In this document: positions 57,078-64,000 of the stretch, piece after piece
Numbering within the stretch: the first letter of the stretch is position 1
Layout: every line of letters starts with the position of its first letter
Source: Hydrangea macrophylla
Lineage: Eukaryota; Streptophyta; Magnoliopsida; Cornales; Hydrangeaceae
Assembly (NCBI GenBank): GCA_033977485.1
Contig: CM066994.1
Location: 49,687,155-49,751,154 of the forward strand
DNA length: 64,000 nt
Direction of reading: 5' to 3'
Position numbers and translations under genes: made by a program
Notes under the pieces: generated by a model
The model's input: only the letters and a program-made list of their open reading frames with translations
What the model was told of the DNA's origin: nothing
Database searches by the model: none

Positions 57078-58648
57078 TGTAGTAACCCGTGTTTTCATGT
57101 TTAAATTGACGATTTAGACTTCGTGTGCGATTTTAGCGAAAATTGGTCACAGGGGTATTTTGGTCATTTTTTCAATTTTATAAGTCATGAACTAAAAATA
57201 TATTTTTTTTGGGAAAAGTTGCGTGAGATTAAATGATTTGGTATTAGTGTTAGAAATTAAGATTTTTCGAGTCATATTTAAAATTAAATCTAATATTTTC
57301 TCTTTTAATTTTAACAGTAGCAGAATTTTGTTTTCAGATTTTTGTTAGGAAAACGAAGGAAATTTAAGATTCTGCCCGCGTTGTCTCAAGCAAAACTCGA
57401 TTCTGCACACTTTTCGTATAATGCAATTTTCTCAGATTCTGCACCGTTTGGGCAGAAAATGAGGATTTCAGTAGCAGTTTTTAGAATGCTACCAATTAAT
57501 TAGAAGTTAGTGGATTGTTAGGCCAATGTCTCTAAGTGGAGTTATAGGTGCATTAGTGTATGTTTACATCATCTTGCATATTCCTTATAAACTACCAATC
57601 AATTAGAAGTTAGTGGATTGTTAGGCCAATGTCTCTAAGTGGAGTTATAGGTGCATTAGTGTATGTTTACATCATCTTGCATATTCCTTATAAACTACCA
57701 ACTAATTAGAAGTTAGTGGATTGTTAGGCCAATGTCTCTAAGTGGAGTTATAGGTGCATTAGTGTATGTTTACATCATCTTGCATATTCCTTATAAACTA
57801 CCCATTAATTAGAAGTTAGTGGTTAATAAGTGGATTGTTAGGCCATTGTCTCCAAGTGGAAGCTTGGCTATTTATACACTCAAATACTCTCTCAAACACA
57901 CACATTCTACACTTCTAGCATAGAGAGCTTGAGAGAGTCACATAGAGAGAGATTTATATATATATACACAATTATAGATATACATACACCTCGAGTTAGA
58001 AGAAGAAGAAGAAGAAGAGAAGTGTTTGGGAGTTGCTCAACATCATTTATAGGTACCGGGTTGTGTACAATATGCTTTCTAAATTCTCCGGAGTATTTCT
58101 TTGTTATCTCTACTTGTACTCTTTTTGCAGTTATGTTGTGTTTTCATTTGGAATCAATGAGTATGTGTTTATTGCTAAGTGCTATGGGACTAAAGGGTCA
58201 TGAGCAAGGAGCACCTACCAACAGTCCAACAGGCCTCAGGGACCGACGTACTGGAGACGGGTGAGGTGAGGTGAGGTGTCTCTTGCTATGTGATCAAGAG
58301 GAACCTGGTATGATGCTATTGGTATGAGCGTTTGGGTAGTGTGAGCAGTTGGATTGTGAGACTGGTCAATTGATTTGATGTCATTCTATGTATTTGATTG
58401 TCATTATCCTTTTGAGCCTTTATTATTCATGTCATATTGTATACTTCCCGGTATGGTTTTTAGATGCAGGCAGTGCCGGTAACCGAAGCCTAGAAGGGAG
58501 ATAAGGTTAAGGATGATATAGGAGATCCGTGGAGAATATGGACCTGCTGGGAGTTTTAAAGAAATTTTGTATTTTTATTTTAAAGAATCAAGTGTGATTT
58601 ATTTAATTTTTCAATGGAAATACGCTTATATTTTTGCGGGGCGTCACA
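57078..58648 (+). repeat. E8 LTR 3 (1571 bp)
   Basis: The repeat block consists of three full units of the 103-bp type, as in LTR 1, so LTRs 1 and 3 are alike in organisation while LTRs 2 and 4 are alike. The TA run before the GAA run is shorter. Confidence 0.93.
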
Positions 58649-58895
58649 AATGGTATCAGAGCCAGTCCCCAGCCGGAAATGTAGGACTAAGTCAAGGTTA
58701 GATAGTCTACATCGCCTGGGAGGAGTCAGAGAAGGTTGAAAAAAAAAAAAAAAAAAAAAATTTTTTTTTTATTATTTTATAAAACAAAATATGCTATATT
58801 TGTTTTAAACATTATTTTAAGAAATTTATGAAGTTATTTACCAAATGCTTTTATCTCTAGATTTCGGGACGAAATCTCTATTAAGGAGGGTAGAT
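58649..58895 (+). other. E8 internal domain 3 (247 bp)
   Basis: Primer site TGGTATCAGAGC intact (58651-58662), then poly-A and poly-T runs (58738-58770), the ATTTCGGGACGAAAT palindrome (58860-58874) and the purine tract. Confidence 0.9.
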
Positions 58896-60677
58896 TGTAG
58901 TAACCCGTGTTTTCATGTTTAAATTGACGATTTAGACTTCGTGTGCGATTTTAGCGAAAATTGGTCACAGGGGTATTTTGGTCATTTTTTCAATTTTATA
59001 AGTCATGGACTAAAAATATATTTTTTGGGAAAAGTTACGTGAGATTAAATGATTTGGTATTCGTGTTGGAAGTTAAGATTTTTCGAGTCATATTTAAAAT
59101 TAAATCTAATATTTTCTCTTTTAATTTTAACAGTAGCAGAATTTTGTTTTCAGATTTTTGTTAGGAAAACGAAGGAAATTTAAGGTTCTGCCCGCGTTGT
59201 CTCAAGCAAAACTCGATTCTGCACACTTTTCGTCTAATGCAATTTTCTCAGATTCTGCACCGTTTGGGCAGAAAACGAGGATTACAGTAGCAGTTTTAGT
59301 GTATCAGAAATTAAATCTAATATTTTCTCTTTTAATAATTAGATTGTTAGGCCATTATGTTTGGTTATTTATAATATTAGTGGAGTTATATGTGCATTAG
59401 TGTATGTTTACATCATCTTGCATATTCCTTATAAACTACCAATTAATTAGAAGTTAGTGGGTTGTTAGGCCATTATGCTTGGTTATTTATACACTAATAT
59501 TAGTGGAGTTATAGGTGCATTAGTGTATGTTTACATCATCTTGCATATTCATTTTAAACTACCAATTAATTAGAAGTTGGTGGTTAATAATTAGATTGTT
59601 AGGCCATTATGCTTGGTTATTTATATACTAATATTAGTGGAGTTATAGGTGCATTAGTGTATGTTTACATCATCTTGCATATTCCTTATAAACTACCAAT
59701 TAATTAGAAGTTAATGGTTAATAATTAGATTGTTAAGCCATTATGTTTGGTTATTAATACACTAAATATTAGTGGAGTTATAGGTACATTAGTGTATGTT
59801 TACATCATCTTGAATATTCCTTATAAACTACCTATTAATTAGAAGTTAGTGGTTAATAAGTGGATTGTTAGGTCATTGTCTCCAAGTGAAAGCTTGGCTA
59901 TTTATACACTCACATACTCTCTCAAATACACACATTCTACACTTCTAGCATAGAGAGCTTGAGAGAGTCACATAGAGAGAGATTTATATATATACACAAT
60001 TATAGATATACATACACCTCGAGTTAGAAGAAGAAGAAGAAGAAGAAGAGAAGTGTTTGGGAGTTGCTCAACATCATTTATAGGTACCGGGTTGTGTACA
60101 ATATGCTTTCTAAATTCTCCGGAGTATTTCTTTGTTATCTCTACTTGTACTCTTTTTGCAGTTATGTTGTGTTTTCATTTGGAATCAATGAGTATGTGTT
60201 TATTGCTAAGTGCTATGGGACTAAAGGGTCATGAGCAAGGAGCACCTACCAACAGTCCAACAGGCCTCAGGGACCGACGTACTGGAGACGGGTGAGGTGA
60301 GGTGAGGTGTCTCTTGCTATGTGATCAAGAGGAACCTGGTATGATGCTATTGGTATGAGCGTTTGGGTAGTGTGAGTAGTTGGATTGTGAGACTGGTCAA
60401 TTGATTTGATGTCATTCTATGTATTTGATTGTCATTATCCTTTTGAGTCTTTATTATTCATGTCATATTGTATACTTCCCGGTATGGTTTTTAGATGCAG
60501 GCAGTGCCGGTAACCGAAGCCTAGAAGGGAGATAAGGTTAAGGATGATATAGGAGATCCGTGGAGAAGATGGACCTGTTGGGAGTTTTAAAGAAATTTTG
60601 TATTTTTATTTTAAAGAATCAAGTGTGATTTATTTAATTTTTCAATGGAAATACGCTTATTTTTGCTGGGCGTCACA
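58896..60677 (+). repeat. E8 LTR 4 (1782 bp)
   Basis: The longest LTR. Its repeat block has at least four units, mostly the 135-bp type with TTATGCTTGGTTATTTATAC (59330-59830). A fragment of the upstream AAATTAAATCTAATATTTTC segment is duplicated at 59308-59335. It ends GGGCGTCACA before the right target duplication GTGGT. Confidence 0.93.
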
Positions 60678-61050
60678 GTGGTAGTGGCCATATATTAGAT
60701 ATATATATACTCATGTGTATACATATATATATAGAGGGAGATAGAGAGAGGGGTTGTGGTGGTGGTGGTGGTCGTCGTTATGTGGTGGTGACTAGTAGTA
60801 CGTGGTAGTGGTCGTGGTGAGGTGTGGTGGTGGTGGCTAGTCATGGTGGTGGTGGTTGGTGGAGGTGGTGGTGAGGAAGAAGATGGGGGAGGTAAATGTA
60901 ATTTTTTTATTTTTTTATTTAAAAAAAAAATCAAAAAGTTGATGTGTTTTAAAATTTTTAGTTTTAACTTGATTTCTTTTTCATTTAGAAAAAGTAGTTG
61001 ACTGTCTTTTAAAATTTTAAATAAACTTGACTGATTTTTAATAATCCCTT

Positions 61051-61076
61051 ATTTTATTTTTTTTTTAAATTTTAAA

Positions 61077-61110
<34 letters not shown>

Positions 61111-62218
61111 TGGGCTTTTTTGTAAATTTTATTATTATTATTTTTTTGTTTTAAAAAAATGTGTTGCCTTTCTATCGGGTAAAACCCGAAACTGAACCGA
61201 CTCCGTTCGCACCCGACGAGTCGGTTTCACCCGACTGATCGGATGAATGACGAGTGTGATGTGTTGAATTAACCTAATGGGATAGGGTGGATAAGTGAGT
61301 GGGGGTTAAATCCGACTCACCCGATCAATGGCCACCCCTAGTGATCATAATTGAAACCAAAGTCTATTTAATGAAAAATATTCATTATCATAGTTATTGG
61401 GTTGATATGGTATCCCAAATCCATAAAAACTCTTTGTGTGTACATCTGTTCCCCATTCGTATTTGGGCAATCTACCCATTTCTATGCAAAGTGTTCAAAT
61501 CTATTAGTAGCCTTAAAGATATGACGTGGTATCCCCGTTATAGTCAATATTTACGACAATTTCACACACTTTATAGATATAGCATAGTAGGTAATTCTTT
61601 GGACACAAATTTCACACAATTTTCATCCAACCTTCCTAAAAATGTGTCTATCTTTTATGAAGGTTGTGTGCAAGTTGTGTGAAGGATGTGTCCCAAGAAT
61701 TACTCATAGCATAATATACAAATTCAGAACAATGTAACATATATATATATACATGCATATATATATATACACACACAATACACAGAACAAAATGGCATGG
61801 CACAAGAAATCAATTAAAGACAAATAAGAGAGCCAAACGAAGAGGCTAAATTACTCAACACCCCTCACAAATCGAGAAGTATGTTTCATCCATGTCCATG
61901 GTTTGACATGCCCAAATATGCACACATCACAGCAAATTGGGTGACAGTAGTCACATTATAATAATATTTTTTTTATCTACCTTACTTGGATTTGGCTGAA
62001 CACACACACGCACTCACACACACTCTAACTCAACCCATCCCCAAGGGGTCACACAGACCCAATACAAAGGCGGGGAGAGGAATGTGATACCACTTGACCA
62101 TATGGACCTTTGGCACTGGTCACATTTATTTGACAGCCAAAAATATATATGTATGTTATGTATGTATGTATGTATGTATGCATACATATACATTAATCAT
62201 AAATATGAAGATAGAACT
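61051..62218. other. Unassigned region with poly-T runs and a decayed hAT-like end
   Basis: Long T runs at 61052-61105. The block 61180-61341 is full of ACCCGA/GACTC motifs and ends GGCCACCCCTA (61331-61341), the complement of a TAGGGGTGGCC hAT-type end, but no partner end was found. AT, AC and TATG microsatellites lie at 61738-61780 and 62140-62190. A 127-codon ORF (61299-61682) has no recognisable motif. Confidence 0.4.
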
Positions 62219-62229
62219 ATCTTGTAAAT

Positions 62230-62461
62230 ACAAGGGGCCTTGGACCTAATGGTATCACCTCACTTTCCGGAGGGGGAGGGATTCGAATCTCTCCATAGAG
62301 AGTATGGAGGCCAGGGTTTTTCCCCATCCTTTATAGAATTGCTCCTTGTTTCTCAGTTTGTGATATTCCTTGGGCTTGTTTACCTGAATTTGGGTGTATG
62401 TGGGTGGGCGTGTGTATATACAGGTAAGTCTAAAAAATAAAATAATAATAATAATAATAAA
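62230..62461 (+). mobile_element. tRNA-derived SINE, 232 bp
   Basis: An 11-bp direct duplication ATCTTGTAAAT flanks the element (62219-62229 and 62462-62472). Inside are RNA polymerase III promoter boxes: an A-box-like GGACCTAATGGTATC near 62243 and a B box GGATTCGAATC at 62279-62289. The 3' end is an A-rich tail of AAT repeats (62433-62461). This combination is diagnostic of a plant SINE. It moves with the reverse transcriptase of LINEs. Confidence 0.88.
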
Positions 62462-62472
62462 ATCTTGTAAAT

Positions 62473-62960
62473 TTACCTTCAGTTTGGGTTTGAGACTCCT
62501 GCGACAACATTCAACTTACTACACACTCATTACCACTATACATTGACAAGTTTGGGCAAATTAAAAATAGTGGAGTACTAACCTTTCGTGGCTTGTTGGT
62601 TGTTATGGCCTGGAAGCAAAAAGATAATAGATGATATGGAAGTGCTGCATATATAATCAAGCATCATCCCAACATTTTTATACTGAAAAAAAAAGGTCCA
62701 ACAGAGGGGAAAAAGAATAGAATAAATTGCAATTTGCAACTTTTGCTTTAAAGATGCAAATCCCTAGGAATATACCTTTCTTTAAAGGGTTAACTAGTAT
62801 TAAATCCATTTTAGTGTAACTTTATTATAGTAGGTCTACTCTTAAAAATATTTTGGTGATAGGTCCACAAATTTAATTTTGGACCACACTACCCTTCTCT
62901 ATCAAGATATGCACAATCATTGCTAAAAAAAATGAATTTCAAAATCAAAATCATATCTAA
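62473..62960. other. Unassigned AT-rich intergenic region
   Basis: No gene or paired repeat is recognised. The block 62780-62895 resembles a decayed MITE in style but lacks identifiable ends. Confidence 0.35.
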
Positions 62961-62968
62961 TGTAATAT

Positions 62969-62978
62969 CTATATATAA
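62969..62978 (+). promoter_or_regulatory. TATA-like box upstream of the isomerase pseudogene
   Basis: CTATATATAA followed 20 bases on by a GA microsatellite (62994-63038) has the layout of a plant core promoter with a GA-rich 5' UTR, ending about 12 bases before the isomerase-like sequence. Confidence 0.45.
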
Positions 62979-62989
62979 ACCCAAAATCT

Positions 62990-63039
<50 letters not shown>

Positions 63040-63049
63040 GTCGCCGCCC

Positions 63050-63323
63050 TCCACCACCACCTCCAATCTGAATCCTCCAGTTCCTCCACCCTCATCACCA
63101 CCGCGCACAGCAAGTTCTCCTCCAAACGGCTACGATCTCGCCTGGACCAATAACTCCGCCGATGTCTCCGATCGTCACCATCTTTGGCCTCGCCTCAGCC
63201 GGTGGCTTCATCCTCGCTCTGAGCCACGACTATATCTTGATGAGAAGGGATGGAGGGTTTCTCTACATGACCGAAGTGGACATTGGGCTTAAGATTCCGG
63301 CTTGGTTCAGTTTTGGTTTTTGA
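63050..63323 (+). pseudogene. Enoyl-CoA delta isomerase fragment (ECI-like), frameshifted
   Basis: Three frames together resemble the crotonase-fold part of plant peroxisomal enoyl-CoA delta isomerases. First comes STLITTAHSKF (63090-63117), then after a one-base insertion NGYDLAWT (63124-63150). After a gap where about 35 residues are missing, ASAGGFILALSHDYILM and GGFLYMTEVDIGLKIPAWFS (63194-63310) follow. The frame ends at TGA 63321-63323. Intact enzymes shift double bonds of unsaturated acyl-CoA during beta-oxidation and have about 240 residues, so this is a small decayed piece, without introns in the matched part. No peroxisomal C-terminal signal is present. Identification rests on motif memory. 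Confidence 0.72.
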
Positions 63324-64000
63324 TTCAAAATGTTTATGGGTTTTAGCTTCAATTTTGGTTTCTTGCTTCGGTGATGTGTAGTGTTAAAACTTTTTATTTT
63401 CACCGATTTGTTTACTCACTTTCAGTGTAAAAAATGTGCTAATTTTCAGTGTAGAAATGTGTTGAGTTTACACTTGTTCGCTGATTTTCAGTGTAAAAAT
63501 TGACTCTCGTTGGGTATTATTTTGATTAATGACGATGGCTTTGTTTTGATCATGATTTTTTTTGTGCTTTCACTAAATTTCAGTGTAAAAATTGTGTTGA
63601 TTGTCAGTGTAAAATTTTGTTGATTTACATATTTGTTCACTAATTTTCTGTGTAAGATTTGTTATCTCTCTCTCTCCTACGCGCCGTTTATATTTGTTCA
63701 CTAATTTTCTGTGTAAGATTTGTTTTCTCTCTCTCTCTCTCTCTCCTAATTTTCTGTGAGAAATGATATGAAATATTACACTAGTTAGAAAATTCTTGTA
63801 TTTCTTTGCTTGTTATGAGATAGTGAGAAATTCTATACAGTGGAAATTTAATTTGACACTGAATTTTTCCATCAGTAGTGAGAAATTTCGTAAAGTGATA
63901 AAATATAGTGTAAAATTGTACATTGTAACGTAGTTTTGAACGATGATTAGGTGATGCCTATTGGATATGTTTTGGTCCTTTTATGCCATACTTGTGAGCA
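63324..64000. repeat. AT-rich region with repeated TTTCAGTGTAAAA motif
   Basis: At least six variants of TTTCAGTGTAAAA lie between 63420 and 63625. A tandem duplication of about 60 bases beginning ATTTGTTCACTAATTTTCTG occurs near 63631 and 63692, with CT microsatellite runs inside. Bases 63820-63900 carry GTGAGAAATTTC-like phrases also seen in the small element at 32881. No coding frame was found. Confidence 0.55.

Larger units (their letters stand above)
53378..60677 (+). mobile_element. E8: tandem array of four LTRs and three tiny internal domains
   Basis: Four copies of a 1.57-1.78 kb LTR (start TGTAGTAACCCG, end GCGTCACA) alternate with three internal segments of 240-247 bases. Each internal segment has a TGGTATCA-type primer site at its start and a purine tract AAGGAGGGTAGAT at its end. 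The whole array is flanked by one duplication GTGGT (53373-53377 and 60678-60682), so it entered or arose at a single site. No gag or pol is present. The internal end ATTTCGGGACGAAAT plus the purine tract and LTR start resemble the 3' end of Tekay/Del chromoviruses, so I infer a non-autonomous derivative of that clade. Confidence 0.93.
52401..61050. mobile_element. Foldback DNA element 2, split by array E8
   Basis: The outer ends are inverted copies: 52401 onward (TAGGGATTATTAAAACTCAG) matches the complement of the sequence ending 61050. The match includes AAATGAAAAAGAAATCAAGTT, the ACCTCC/ATCTTCTTCCTCACCACC stretch and the CT-TA microsatellite. Left of E8 the palindrome also closes on itself around 53000-53110, through repeats of GGAGCAACTCACCAAACG. 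Removing E8 (53378-60677) and one GTGGT restores continuity: AGAGGTTGGGGTGGT joins AGTGGCCATATATTAG, the complement of 52675-52725. Original size about 1.35 kb with arms near 650 bp. No coding sequence. Confidence 0.8.

Noticed and set aside
61299..61682. 127-codon ORF as a possible gene
   Set aside because: It starts inside hAT-like subterminal sequence, the composition is unremarkable, and no motif or promoter is evident.
62243..62300. Possible tRNA gene
   Set aside because: A and B boxes are present, but no cloverleaf could be formed and an A-rich tail with target duplication follows, which fits a SINE.

Overview
This window is repeat-dense nuclear DNA from a flowering plant, most likely a eudicot. 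The evidence is several plant-type Ty3/gypsy and Ty1/copia retrotransposons, hAT-type and foldback DNA transposons, a tRNA-derived SINE, and two degenerate fragments of plant genes (an LRR receptor-like kinase and an enoyl-CoA delta isomerase). I cannot name the species. I found no intact host gene, rRNA, tRNA or CRISPR array. Element labels E1-E8 are mine.

Layout. 220-4991: E1, the LTR-gag-protease-RT-RNase H half of a Tat-lineage Ty3/gypsy element on the minus strand. About 5016-28858: E2, a large Ogre/Tat-type gypsy element on the plus strand with degenerate gag, integrase tail, a 3' UTR of several tandem repeats, and LTRs. Inside it sits E3, a 5'-truncated Tekay/Del chromovirus (about 10078-23763). 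Inside E3 sits E4, a complete-ended Ty1/copia element on the minus strand (11058-19513, target duplication GGATA). 30425-31350: a tandem repeat of about 175 bp. 31709-32851: a receptor-kinase pseudogene. 33014-37252: E5, a second truncated Tat element. 38382-48557: a hAT-like element holding E6, a broken copia, into whose LTR E7 has inserted. E7 is a young copia (40558-47463, target duplication TATTC).

48601-49493 is a foldback element. About 50706-51626 is an inverted pair of Helitron-like 3' ends. 52401-61050 is a second, larger foldback element split by E8 (53378-60677, target duplication GTGGT). E8 is a tandem array of four 1.6-1.8 kb LTRs separated by three internal domains of about 245 bp that hold little more than a primer binding site and a polypurine tract. 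A SINE lies at 62230-62461 and an enoyl-CoA delta isomerase pseudogene with a TATA-like box lies at 62969-63323.

The most interesting signals are: (1) E8, which looks like a non-autonomous chromovirus derivative multiplied in tandem; (2) a module of about 200 bp shared between the leader of copia E7 and all four LTRs of E8, two unrelated superfamilies; (3) short palindromes of the CAATCGATTG type repeated in LTRs of both E2 and E3; and (4) tandem-repeat blocks in the 3' UTR of E2 and the 175-bp array, both possible satellite seeds. All readings were made by eye. Clade names rest on motif recognition, not on database searches.
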